Shown here: positions 17,101-25,375 of the stretch, piece after piece | Layout of the letters: each line of letters starts with the position of its first letter | Numbering within the stretch: position 1 is the stretch's first letter | From: Sphaerochaeta associata | GTDB taxonomy: Bacteria > Spirochaetota > Spirochaetia > Sphaerochaetales > Sphaerochaetaceae | DNA: 64,000 bases | NCBI RefSeq assembly: GCF_022869165.1 | Contig: NZ_CP094929.1 | Span: forward strand, 3,100,001 to 3,164,000 | Direction of reading: 5' to 3' | Made by a program: the position numbers and the translations under genes | The notes under the pieces: model-generated | Database searches by the model: none | The model's input: only the letters and a program-made list of their open reading frames with translations | Told to the model about the DNA's origin: nothing

Positions 17101-17828
17101 ACCGCTACCCTCCGAACCAAAGGTTTCAAAGCGACAAACAGGACGAGTATGGCCAGACAGACGGGCAGCATTGCAAGAAGCATGGAACCATAGTCGCCCT
17201 CCATCGCCCTGATGCTTGCAGTATTGGCCAGACTCATCGGCGTGCCGTAGAGACGGATGAATCGGAACAAGGCGGAACCTGGAAGTGGAAAGTACAGCCC
17301 CACCAGCATGGGAACCACCGAACCGTAGATGGTGGTCACCACATTGGCCACTTTCGGGGTACCTACGACCAAGAGCAATACCGTACCCAGCAGCTGGTTG
17401 AAGAGCACCGAGATGAGCAGTATTGCAAGCAGCAGAGCAAGCATTGAGAATTGAGCCCCCAATACGAACATGGAAAACAGGACTATGACCAACGACTGCA
17501 GGAAACTGACCACCGTACCGCTGAGCAAGACCGAAAGAACCAACGACCTGCCTTCCACCGGGGAGGCAAACAGGCGGTCGTGCATGGGGGTATAGAGGTC
17601 GGCGGCCAGGGTCTCAAAGCTCAAGGCAGCTCCATAAATCTGAAACGTGAGCGCGAAACCGATGACCAACAGCGTCAGCCGCTGCTGGCCCGCCACCTCC
17701 ATGCCGGTCTGGATGTCGATGGTCTTGTACAGGTAGTCGAAGAAGAAAATCAAAACCAGGGGAAAGAGAATGAGGATGGCATGACCCAATATATCCTTCA
17801 GCGAGCGCTTGATGTGAAATGCAATCAT
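17097..17828 (-). CDS. ABC-2-type exporter permease
   Basis: A 243-residue membrane protein with about six hydrophobic segments starting near residue 15 (ILGHAILILFPLVLIFFFDYLY) and ending in LLAMLPVCLAILVLFVALKPLV. The conserved core FETLAADLYTPMHDRLFASPVEGRSLVLS, before the third segment, is typical of ABC-2 exporters. Start and stop overlap the neighbouring genes by 4 nt, so translation is coupled. Partner of the other permease; exporter cargo unknown. Confidence 0.85.
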   Translation of the reverse strand: MIAFHIKRSLKDILGHAILILFPLVLIFFFDYLYKTIDIQTGMEVAGQQRLTLLVIGFALTFQIYGAALSFETLAADLYTPMHDRLFASPVEGRSLVLSVLLSGTVVSFLQSLVIVLFSMFVLGAQFSMLALLLAILLISVLFNQLLGTVLLLVVGTPKVANVVTTIYGSVVPMLVGLYFPLPGSALFRFIRLYGTPMSLANTASIRAMEGDYGSMLLAMLPVCLAILVLFVALKPLVRRVAV

Positions 17829-18763
17829 GAGGCCACCTCGTCCCGCAGCTGCTTGCCGGTCAGGGTGAGAAACACATCCTCAAGGTTCGGCTGTTTGGTG
17901 TTTATGGTTACCAGTCCCTGCTCGGAGAGACAGAGGACCACCTTGTCCAGAATCGGGATGCCTCCGGGGACTACGATGGTGTATCGGTTCCCCTCCAAAG
18001 CCACTTCCTTCACATCTCCAAGGCCGAGAAGTTCCTTGCGCTTCTGCTCGCTGGCAAGCCGTACCTCCACCTCGATGAAGTGGTCGCCCTGGATGCGGGC
18101 GATCAAGTCGCGGAGAGTTCCATCGGCGATGATGTGCCCGTTGTCCATAATATAGATCCGGCTGGCGACAGCCTCCACCTCCTCGATGTAATGGGAGGTG
18201 TAGATGATCGTCGCCCCGCCCTTGGCGAGTTCTTTCACCGATTGGAGGATGAAGGAACGTGACTGCGGGTCGATGCCCACCGTCGGCTCATCCATGATGA
18301 TCAAGGCCGGCTTGTGCATCAGGGCGCAACCGATGTTGAGCCTGCGCTTCATGCCTCCGCTATAGTGTTTGACCTTGTCGCCAAGCCTGCCTTCAAGACC
18401 TATGAGCCTGCCGACTTCGGCGATGCGAATCTGAATATCGGTCTTGCTCATCCCATACAAGGAGGCAAAGAAGGCCAGGTTGTCCTTCCCGCTCATATCC
18501 TCATACAGGGTGATTTCCTGCGTCACATACCCGATTTTGCTGCGGATGGTCTTGTTCTTTCCATCCTGGGGCATGCCGAACACCGTAATGGAACCCTCAT
18601 CGATGCCGATCAGGCCGATGATCGATCGGATGCAGGTGGTCTTGCCAGCCCCGTTGGGACCAAGCAGCCCGATCACCTCGCCCTGCTCCACACGCAGCGA
18701 ACAGCAATCGAGGGCGAGATTTGTGTTGAATCGTTTAATGACATCGTCTACTTGCAATACCAT
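17825..18763 (-). CDS. ABC exporter ATP-binding subunit
   Basis: A 312-residue ATPase. Walker A GPNGAGKTT near residues 36-44, signature YSGGMKRRLNIG near 134-145, Walker B ALIIMDEPTVGID near 152-164, and the switch region YTSHYIEE near 190. The C-terminal extra domain is typical of DrrA/NatA-type exporters. ATG 18763 is chosen because AGAGGT lies 9 nt upstream; longer in-frame versions begin inside the promoter region. It is the first gene of a seven-gene run (ATPase, two permeases, kinase, regulator, small membrane protein, acetylesterase), all spaced by -4 to +3 nt. Confidence 0.93.
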   Translation of the reverse strand: MVLQVDDVIKRFNTNLALDCCSLRVEQGEVIGLLGPNGAGKTTCIRSIIGLIGIDEGSITVFGMPQDGKNKTIRSKIGYVTQEITLYEDMSGKDNLAFFASLYGMSKTDIQIRIAEVGRLIGLEGRLGDKVKHYSGGMKRRLNIGCALMHKPALIIMDEPTVGIDPQSRSFILQSVKELAKGGATIIYTSHYIEEVEAVASRIYIMDNGHIIADGTLRDLIARIQGDHFIEVEVRLASEQKRKELLGLGDVKEVALEGNRYTIVVPGGIPILDKVVLCLSEQGLVTINTKQPNLEDVFLTLTGKQLRDEVAS

Positions 18764-18812
18764 GACTGTATACCTCTGCATCCCAGTATAGGAACAGAGG
18801 CTGCTTGTGTGC

Positions 18813-18828
18813 AGTGACAATTGTCACT
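18813..18828. promoter_or_regulatory. 16-bp perfect palindrome upstream of the ABC/two-component operon
   Basis: AGTGACAATTGTCACT is a perfect palindrome lying about 50 nt upstream of the ABC ATPase start and 4 nt past the OsmC stop codon. The minus strand also shows TATACT at 18786-18791, a possible -10. The position suits an operator for the seven-gene operon. A short terminator for OsmC is less likely because no U-tract follows. Confidence 0.45.
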
Positions 18829-18831
18829 ACG

Positions 18832-19266
18832 TTACTTTACCAGGACAATCGGTTCGATGGTGACTTCGGTTTTCATGGAGTTTGAGATCAAGCAGTACTT
18901 CTCGGCCTTTTCCAAGAGCTGTACTGTTTTCTCCATTTGGCTCTCATCATCGATGACAACCGTCGGCTTGATGTGGATTTTGGTCATCAGCATTCCCTTC
19001 TCCATCTTCTCAAGCGTACCCACAGCCTCGCTCTTGTAACTCTTGAAGGCAAGCTTCGCCTTTTCGGCGATGGAGAGGAAGGTGGTCATCAAGCACACTT
19101 CGGCGGCTGCCGTATAAAGGTGCTCGGGCGACCAGATGCCCTCGTGGCCGCCTGGGAACTGCGGGGGAGTCGCCACCTCGATGGTGGGAAGGAACGCAGA
19201 AGAGAGGGCCGCCCTCTTCTGCTTTGTCCACTCTACTGACGTACTATAGGTATGCGTGTCGCTCAT
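18832..19266 (-). CDS. OsmC-family protein
   Basis: A 144-residue protein of the OsmC/Ohr fold. Visible: TPPQFPGGHEGIWSPEHLYTAAAEVCLMTTFLSIAEKAKL, the usual central helix with one Cys (CLMT), and a beta-rich tail. OsmC proteins reduce organic hydroperoxides with two cysteines. Only one clearly placed redox Cys is evident near residue 59 and another occurs late (KYCLIS), so peroxidase activity is plausible but not certain. AAGGAGA precedes ATG 19266. It follows the IolB-like gene by 40 nt on the same strand. Confidence 0.8.
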   Translation of the reverse strand: MSDTHTYSTSVEWTKQKRAALSSAFLPTIEVATPPQFPGGHEGIWSPEHLYTAAAEVCLMTTFLSIAEKAKLAFKSYKSEAVGTLEKMEKGMLMTKIHIKPTVVIDDESQMEKTVQLLEKAEKYCLISNSMKTEVTIEPIVLVK

Positions 19267-19306
19267 TATCGGTATCTCCTTACTGCATAAGAAAGCCTCG
19301 ACCACT

Positions 19307-20104
19307 CTACAGCGTTGCCGGCACCTCGGGCCAAATCTTTACGCCCTTGTCCAGCAGCCACGTATGCTCCTTTCGATAATAGCGGGTGGTGGGAAGCCAC
19401 TTGTCCCCGGGAAGGTGGGGGATCAACCAAATGTAGTACATCGCATAGCCGGCCGCCGCCACCTGAGAGTGGGTGGTGTCGGGGAAAATCAAGGAGGAAT
19501 CGCCGTCATGGACGACGAAGGCCTCTTCGTTGAGGACCGAAATTCCGAAACCCTGTGAGGGGAAGAATCGGTAGTGGTAGATTTCCGGATGGGGATGGTC
19601 GTGCGGCGGGTAGCTCGACCAACGGCCGGGATGATTGATCACCTCTCCCATCACCATATTCGAGTAGGGAGCACTCTCCCCGTCGAAGACGGTACGCACG
19701 GTGCGGTTGCTCGCCTCGTTCAGTACTCCGGCCCCGAAAACCTCGGTCTTCACCTCGCCCTTGGCATAGAAGCGGACCGGGAATTCTTGTTCATTGATGC
19801 ACCGCTCGACGGCCAGCTCACTATCCTCAAGCGCCTCAACCATAACAGGTATCTGCCTCGGGGCGTGCAGGACCACCGGAGGCTCATCGATGCAGCTTGC
19901 TCGCTCGCCTACCGCTTCCGCATCAAGCCAGGAGAAACGGACCTTCCCCTTGATCAGCATCCAAGCCCGCTCCAAATCCAAGGAGCAGGTTGTGCAATCC
20001 CCCTTGTTGAGCTTGAGGATGCCGAAATCCAAAAGCATAGGGCCATCGAGTGTCGTAATCGTTGTATATCCAGCCTCCAGCGGCTTTTCTTTGCGAATAA
20101 TCAT
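19307..20104 (-). CDS. iolB: 5-deoxy-glucuronate isomerase (IolB family)
   Basis: A 265-residue bicupin protein matching IolB, which isomerises 5-deoxy-glucuronate to 2-deoxy-5-keto-gluconate in myo-inositol breakdown. The diagnostic segment NHPGRWSSYPPHDHPHPEIYHYRFFPSQGFG (residues about 155-185) carries the metal-binding His/Glu set, and YIWLIPHLPGDKW lies near residue 225. GGGAGG precedes the ATG. No other inositol genes are in the window, so it may serve a related uronate pathway such as KduI-type chemistry on pectin products; that is inference. It is transcribed divergently from the polysaccharide operon. Confidence 0.85.
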   Translation of the reverse strand: MIIRKEKPLEAGYTTITTLDGPMLLDFGILKLNKGDCTTCSLDLERAWMLIKGKVRFSWLDAEAVGERASCIDEPPVVLHAPRQIPVMVEALEDSELAVERCINEQEFPVRFYAKGEVKTEVFGAGVLNEASNRTVRTVFDGESAPYSNMVMGEVINHPGRWSSYPPHDHPHPEIYHYRFFPSQGFGISVLNEEAFVVHDGDSSLIFPDTTHSQVAAAGYAMYYIWLIPHLPGDKWLPTTRYYRKEHTWLLDKGVKIWPEVPATL

Positions 20105-20200
20105 GAAAATTCCTCCCTTTCACCCTGTAGCATACGAAACATATCCGGCTTTCGCAACCGAGGGATGTACATTCACGTGGGAAACCACAGAAGGCAAGCA

Positions 20201-20213
20201 TATACTAGGTGTA
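20201..20213 (+). promoter_or_regulatory. -10-like TATACT close to the start of the polysaccharide operon
   Basis: TATACT at 20201-20206 ends 7 nt before ATG 20214; the -35 region (TGGGAA at 17-nt spacing) is poor. Together with the lack of a well-spaced Shine-Dalgarno sequence this suggests a leaderless or very short leader transcript. AGGTG at 20207-20211 is too close to the ATG to be a normal ribosome site. Confidence 0.35.
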
Positions 20214-23200
20214 ATGAAGCGTAATAAACATCCCAAGCCCGGGCGCATGAAACCGTGGGTCCTGGTAGTGCTCTTGCTGCTCCTCAGTATTCTCCTGAGC
20301 CTGCCCTTTGTGCTGTGGCTGCTTGCGCCGACCAAGAACCTGGCGGTCACCGTCTACGATAAAAGTGTACCAACAACCAAAGCCGAACAGCACCAAAACC
20401 TGGGATGGTTTCTCAGCCACTTCAAGTATCCCACCGAGGAGGGAGCACGTTTTCGCACCCGGTCGACGTATCTGGGTTACCATCCAGGAGAGGAAAACCC
20501 GATTCGAGACCTCTCGTCCTTGGATGAGAGAACCGACCTGCTCTATATTGCCGACACCTATGGGGTATATAAAAGCGGCGAGGGTTTCTCCCGAACGCTT
20601 ATGGATGGGGAAAGCAACCTTATCTGGGGGGGAAGCAGCGCATCCGATGTCCAGGCGATCAGGGCTTTCCTTAATCGGGAATCAGCCAGCACCGTCGTCG
20701 CCGAATACAACACCTTTGCAACCCCTACACCTTCCTACATACAGGCACAGCTGTACGAGGTGCTGGGAACCCGGTGGACCGGGTGGACCGGCATGTATGT
20801 CAACAACCTGTCCAAGACCGGTGAGACACCGCCTTGGATCCTCGACATCTACGGGGAGAACTGGGATTACTCGGGAAGCGGTGTGCTGCTGTACAACACC
20901 GACGATGAGGTCGTGGTGCTGAGAGAGGGTATTGAACTTGGTCCCAGCCGGATGACCTTTTCATTCACCGAAAAGGGGACCGCGGTCCTCGGACTATCGG
21001 GATCCATCGAGTACCGCCTGCTCTTTGACATCACCGAACCGCTTGGCGGCACCGAGGTGCTTGCAACCTACTCCCTCGATGTCAGTGAGAAGGGGAAGCA
21101 GCTGCTTGAGCGCTTCGGACTTCCCTCCTCCTTCCCTGCAATCCAGCTCAAGCAAACGGCTAACCATCGATCATATTACCTCGGAGGCAATTGGGCGTAC
21201 AGCAAACGGTCCTTGAAGCTGTTCAGACTCAAGGGTCTGGCTTCCCTGCTGCAAGCCACAGCCACCGGGGAACGCACCTTTTACTGGAAGTATTACATGC
21301 CCATGCTCGCCTCCATATTCGAGGAGGCACAAGAACGGAACGCTCAGGTCCTCCCGCCCCTGCAACGAGAAGTTGCAACCATCAAATCAAGCAGGATGAT
21401 CAGCAGGACGAACGGGAGACAGCTTGAACTCTTCAGCAAAGGATCTTGGAAGCCTTATTTCGTCTACGGTATAAATCTCGGCATCGCGATGCCGGGCCGC
21501 TGGTTCACCGAATTCCCCCAGGACAAGAGCCTGTACTACCACTGGCTTGAGCAGATGGGAGAGCTGGGAGTGAACACCGTACGCATCTACACCCTGCTCG
21601 ATCCCCAGTTTTACCAAGCCTTCAGCCTCTACAACCGCATCCATCCTGACCGGCCGATCTATCTCTTGCAGGAGGTCTGGCCTGAGGAGGAACCGCCGGG
21701 ACACGACTACCTCGAGCCGGCCTATCAGAAGGCCTTCGAAGAAGAGATCATCAACGTCGTCGACGCCATCCATGGCAAGGCCCGCATCCCCGAGCGAAAG
21801 GGAAGAGCCTATGGTGTCTATGACACCGACGTCTCTTCCTATGTCCTGGGATACCTGGTAGGACGCGAGCTGGAACCTCACGAAGTGGAACAGACGGACA
21901 TCAACCACAGCGGCTACCGCTTTATCGGCCGATACATCAGAGCGACCGAACAAGCCACCCCCACCGAGAGCTGGCTCGCCCAAAGCTGCGACTACCTGCT
22001 CTCCTACGAACAGCAAGCCTATGGTTGGCAGCACCCCGTCTCAATCGTCAACTGGCCGACGCTGGACTACCTCACCCACGAGTCTGAACGGAATGAGGAC
22101 GGAGAGAAGATCTGGGAGTACAACGACCGCACCACCGTGAACATCAACCACCTGGTGGTCGGAGAACTCAACCATGTCGGTCTGTTCGGTTCCTATCACA
22201 TCTATTCCAACTACCCGGACTTCATGAACAACGAGCCATCCTTCGATGCATATGAGGATGAACAGGGTCGACTGCGTTACGGAGGCTACCTGCAGGCATT
22301 CATGGAGGGGCATACGAACTACCCGGCGGTGGTCGCCGAATTCGGCATCGCCACCGGCATGGGCAATGCCCACTCCAGCCCCGACGGCTACCACCACGGA
22401 GGTCTTACCGAAGAGCAGCAGGCCCAAGGCATCATCCGCATGTTCGAGGCGATGAAGGATCAAGGATACAGCGGGGGCATCATCTTTGAGTGGATGGACG
22501 AGTGGGCCAAGAAAACCTGGACCACCGAACCGTACATGGTCCCCTATGACCGGCAGATATTATGGCACAACGCCATCGATCCCGAGCAGAACTACGGCAT
22601 CCTTGCCTATGAGGCGGTCAAGCCCAAGCGAAGCGGTGCCGCCGCTGTCGGGGACGGCTTGGTCCGGCAAATGGAAGTGCGTGCCGACGCCTCCTTCCTT
22701 CATGTGGACATCAGTCTCGCACGCCCGATCGACTTGGGAGCCGAACAGCTTTTGATCGGCATCGACACCCTCTACCGTGATCGTGGAGAACTCAAGCATG
22801 CCCCCCTTCTCGACCACCTTGCCCCTTCGGGCATGGAGTATGTTGTAGTGCTCGATTCCTTTGCAGGCTCCCGCCTGCTTGCCCTCAAGGAGGCGAACTA
22901 CACCACCTACCACTTCAGCACCTCCGCCGACTTGAGAACTGACGGCCTCTTTGAGCCGATGAGCAAATTGATCAACAAGGAACGCAAACTCCTTGACGGG
23001 ACGGTGATCCAGCCCAAGTACGAGGATGCCAGTCTTTTACGGTACGGCAGCCTGGAGGGAAACACCAACCATTGGAACATGGAGGGAACAGAGCTCTCGG
23101 TGCGCATCCCTTGGACGCGCATCAACGTCAGCGATGTTTCATCGGCACGAGTGCTCGACGATGAGAGGATCTACTACAGCGACCCGCTTCGTGATCAACT

Positions 23201-23393
23201 GGCTACGACGGCAACCGAGGGGCTTGTGCTCAGCGTGGTTGTTGCCGATAGCATCAAGCAAACCGTCCTGGATGCGCCTGAGGCGGCAACGCTTGTTCTG
23301 CCTGGATGGAACCAACCGGTTTACCAACAGAGAATGAAGGCAAGCTATGACTTGCTCAAGGCGTATTTTGCCAAGGAGAGAGCAGATGATTGA
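20214..23393 (+). CDS. membrane-anchored glycosidase-like protein of a polysaccharide-synthesis operon
   Basis: A 1059-residue protein with one N-terminal membrane helix (VLVVLLLLLSILLSLPFVLWLL, residues about 15-36) and a large extracytoplasmic part. Residues about 40-400 are beta/alpha-rich without a recognised family. From about 412 (FVYGINLGIAMPGRWF) a TIM-barrel-like region resembles clan GH-A glycosidases, with Glu552 in GYLVGRELEPHE as acid/base candidate and Glu709 in VVAEFGIATG as nucleophile candidate. The C-terminal part (about 800-1059) is beta-rich. The region upstream of 20214 is open but lies antisense to the IolB-like gene and is not counted. It overlaps the next gene by 8 nt. 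Possible roles are trimming, transglycosylation or export of the polymer made by the GT2 protein. Confidence 0.7.
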   Translation: MKRNKHPKPGRMKPWVLVVLLLLLSILLSLPFVLWLLAPTKNLAVTVYDKSVPTTKAEQHQNLGWFLSHFKYPTEEGARFRTRSTYLGYHPGEENPIRDLSSLDERTDLLYIADTYGVYKSGEGFSRTLMDGESNLIWGGSSASDVQAIRAFLNRESASTVVAEYNTFATPTPSYIQAQLYEVLGTRWTGWTGMYVNNLSKTGETPPWILDIYGENWDYSGSGVLLYNTDDEVVVLREGIELGPSRMTFSFTEKGTAVLGLSGSIEYRLLFDITEPLGGTEVLATYSLDVSEKGKQLLERFGLPSSFPAIQLKQTANHRSYYLGGNWAYSKRSLKLFRLKGLASLLQATATGERTFYWKYYMPMLASIFEEAQERNAQVLPPLQREVATIKSSRMISRTNGRQLELFSKGSWKPYFVYGINLGIAMPGRWFTEFPQDKSLYYHWLEQMGELGVNTVRIYTLLDPQFYQAFSLYNRIHPDRPIYLLQEVWPEEEPPGHDYLEPAYQKAFEEEIINVVDAIHGKARIPERKGRAYGVYDTDVSSYVLGYLVGRELEPHEVEQTDINHSGYRFIGRYIRATEQATPTESWLAQSCDYLLSYEQQAYGWQHPVSIVNWPTLDYLTHESERNEDGEKIWEYNDRTTVNINHLVVGELNHVGLFGSYHIYSNYPDFMNNEPSFDAYEDEQGRLRYGGYLQAFMEGHTNYPAVVAEFGIATGMGNAHSSPDGYHHGGLTEEQQAQGIIRMFEAMKDQGYSGGIIFEWMDEWAKKTWTTEPYMVPYDRQILWHNAIDPEQNYGILAYEAVKPKRSGAAAVGDGLVRQMEVRADASFLHVDISLARPIDLGAEQLLIGIDTLYRDRGELKHAPLLDHLAPSGMEYVVVLDSFAGSRLLALKEANYTTYHFSTSADLRTDGLFEPMSKLINKERKLLDGTVIQPKYEDASLLRYGSLEGNTNHWNMEGTELSVRIPWTRINVSDVSSARVLDDERIYYSDPLRDQLATTATEGLVLSVVVADSIKQTVLDAPEAATLVLPGWNQPVYQQRMKASYDLLKAYFAKERADD

Positions 23394-25374
23394 CCTTACC
23401 AAACCCGTAGAGGTTGCCCAAGGACTGTGGTGGGTGGGCTCACAAAGACCCCACAACAGACTGCAATGCAACCCCTATCTTTTCATTAAGGACGGACTGG
23501 GAATTCTCTTCGACCCCGGATCGGTCCTCGACGGCCAGGTCGTATTGGAGAAAACCACGAGCCTGCTCCCCCTCTCCAACCTGAAGGCCATCGTCTGCAG
23601 TCACCAAGACCCTGATTTGTGTGCCGCCATTCCGCTCTTTGAGAAAGCCGGGTTCAAAGGAGACATCTGCTGTCATGCTCGTGCAGCGCTGTTGATTCAG
23701 TACTATGGCATCAAGAATCCGTTCTACATGGTGAATCATCTCTCCTTTTCCTACAGGTTGAGTGAAAACACCTCCATCGGCTTCATCTTCGCCCCCTATC
23801 TGCACTTCCCCGGAGCCATCATGAGCTACCTGCCCGAGCAGCAGGCTCTGATCAGCGGCGACTTGTTCGGCTCCATCACCGCCGATTGGAAGCTGTATGC
23901 CGACGAGAACTACATCGATGGGATGAAGGCGTTCCACGAGGTATACATGCCCGGCCATGAGATTCTCGCTGCAGCAATGGAAAACCTGGAAAGCTACCCC
24001 ATCCGCCTGATCTGTCCGCAGCATGGCTCGATCATAGACAAGAATATTGAAGAGCATATCAACACGCTGAAGACCATGCCATGCGGACTGTTCATCCAAT
24101 CCAAGCAGCTCAGGCTTCCCTTGGAGGGAGGTGTTCGCGCCCTGCTCGACCAGGTAGTGAAGCGTTTGATAACCATTTACGGGGAGCAGGAGATCAGGAA
24201 AACCTTCGAGAATTCCCCGTTCACCCTGAATGTCAAGATGAGGCATATCGCCAAGACCACGCTTGCCGAGAACCAGTTGTGGGAGAGTTTCTTCTCCACT
24301 CTTGAGGAAAGACGGGGCGTCGCCTACCTCTCATCGATCTCTTCCTTCGTGGAGCTGCTGGGAAAACAATACGGCTTGGGCATCCCGTCGGTGTTCTCCA
24401 CCCTCATCGCCAGCTCCGAGCGCCAGATCAAGGAGAAGGATGCCGAACTTAAGGAGCTGGAGGAGAAACTGCAGAATCTGCAGGAGAGCATGTACCGCGA
24501 TCCGGTGACCGGACTGTACAACAAGGAGTTCCATCAAGCCTTCATGCTCAAGGAGCTTGCCGGAGGCAGCCCGCTTGTTTCCGTGGTTCTGGCCATCGAC
24601 AACCTTGAACGCATCAATCTCGACCATGGCAGCACCGAAGGCGACCGGACCATGCGCATTCTCTCACAGGTGGTATTGCAAAGTGTAGATCCGCATGTGC
24701 AGGTATGTCGCATCACCGGAGGGATGTTCGCCCTCTTATGCGCCTCCCTGACAAAGGAGCAGGCCATAGAACGAGCTGCTGCCTTGGGTAATCGCATTGC
24801 CGGGGAGGACCGGTTCATCGTCCCCATCACGGTTTCGATGGGAATCGCCCACTCCGACGAAGTCGCCGAATCCAGTCGCAACGATGTTTTACAGATGGCC
24901 TCCGATATCAACGCCTTGGCGGCCTTCCGCTTGCGCCTTGCACGAAAGAAAGGGGCAGGAAGCATCGTTGCCGTCTCTTCAAGCGAGGCCGGCAGTCGCT
25001 CGGCATTTGCCATCCTGCTTGTGGATGTGCCTTCCTTCTCCCGTGACCTTCTCAAGCAAACATTAGAGAAGGAGCGGTATCGGGTTCTGACGGCCGACAA
25101 CGGGCTCGAAGCGAAAAAAATGCTGCTTGCGGGAGGGATTGATTTGGTCTTGTGCGAGCTGCTCGTCCCCAAGCTCGGCGCCCTGACCCTGCGCAAGGAG
25201 CTCTTGGGTAATCCAAGTACGGCAGGAATTCCCTTCCTGCTCATGTCGGCCAACAAGCAGGAGCAGACGGTCCGGAGGGCCTTTGACTTGGGCATCCAGC
25301 ACTTCCTGGCCCGGCCTTTGGCCTTGTATGAGTTGACAGGCTTGGTCAACCTCATCGCTTCAAAGGAGGCCTGA
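23386..25374 (+). CDS. ODP-type diiron sensor protein with degenerate GGDEF and pseudo-receiver domains
   Basis: A 662-residue cytoplasmic protein. Residues about 1-230 form the diiron metallo-beta-lactamase (ODP) domain of flavodiiron proteins, but without flavodoxin. Ligands H73-x-D75-x-D77, H140, D159 and H213 keep the flavodiiron spacing (61 residues between the fourth motif position and H140, then 18 to D159). A coiled coil (about 340-370) leads to a GGDEF fold beginning DPVTGLYNKEF (372), whose signature reads GGMFA, so cyclase activity is not expected. The C-terminal receiver-like domain (about 545-662) has Glu591 at the phospho-acceptor site. ODP domains bind O2 or reduce O2/NO; a sensor role here is inferred. 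AAGGAGA precedes ATG 23386, which overlaps the upstream stop. Confidence 0.8.
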   Translation: MIDLTKPVEVAQGLWWVGSQRPHNRLQCNPYLFIKDGLGILFDPGSVLDGQVVLEKTTSLLPLSNLKAIVCSHQDPDLCAAIPLFEKAGFKGDICCHARAALLIQYYGIKNPFYMVNHLSFSYRLSENTSIGFIFAPYLHFPGAIMSYLPEQQALISGDLFGSITADWKLYADENYIDGMKAFHEVYMPGHEILAAAMENLESYPIRLICPQHGSIIDKNIEEHINTLKTMPCGLFIQSKQLRLPLEGGVRALLDQVVKRLITIYGEQEIRKTFENSPFTLNVKMRHIAKTTLAENQLWESFFSTLEERRGVAYLSSISSFVELLGKQYGLGIPSVFSTLIASSERQIKEKDAELKELEEKLQNLQESMYRDPVTGLYNKEFHQAFMLKELAGGSPLVSVVLAIDNLERINLDHGSTEGDRTMRILSQVVLQSVDPHVQVCRITGGMFALLCASLTKEQAIERAAALGNRIAGEDRFIVPITVSMGIAHSDEVAESSRNDVLQMASDINALAAFRLRLARKKGAGSIVAVSSSEAGSRSAFAILLVDVPSFSRDLLKQTLEKERYRVLTADNGLEAKKMLLAGGIDLVLCELLVPKLGALTLRKELLGNPSTAGIPFLLMSANKQEQTVRRAFDLGIQHFLARPLALYELTGLVNLIASKEA

Positions 25375-25375
25375 G

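Noticed and set aside
18832-19305. Longer OsmC start at 19305
   Set aside because: AAGGAGA lies directly upstream of ATG 19266 and the family N-terminus fits that start.
19794-20213. 140-codon N-terminal extension of the glycosidase-like protein
   Set aside because: Antisense to the IolB-like gene; the membrane helix and plausible promoter begin only at 20214.
24499-24760. Active diguanylate cyclase in the ODP protein
   Set aside because: The signature reads GGMFA; the catalytic acidic residues are missing.
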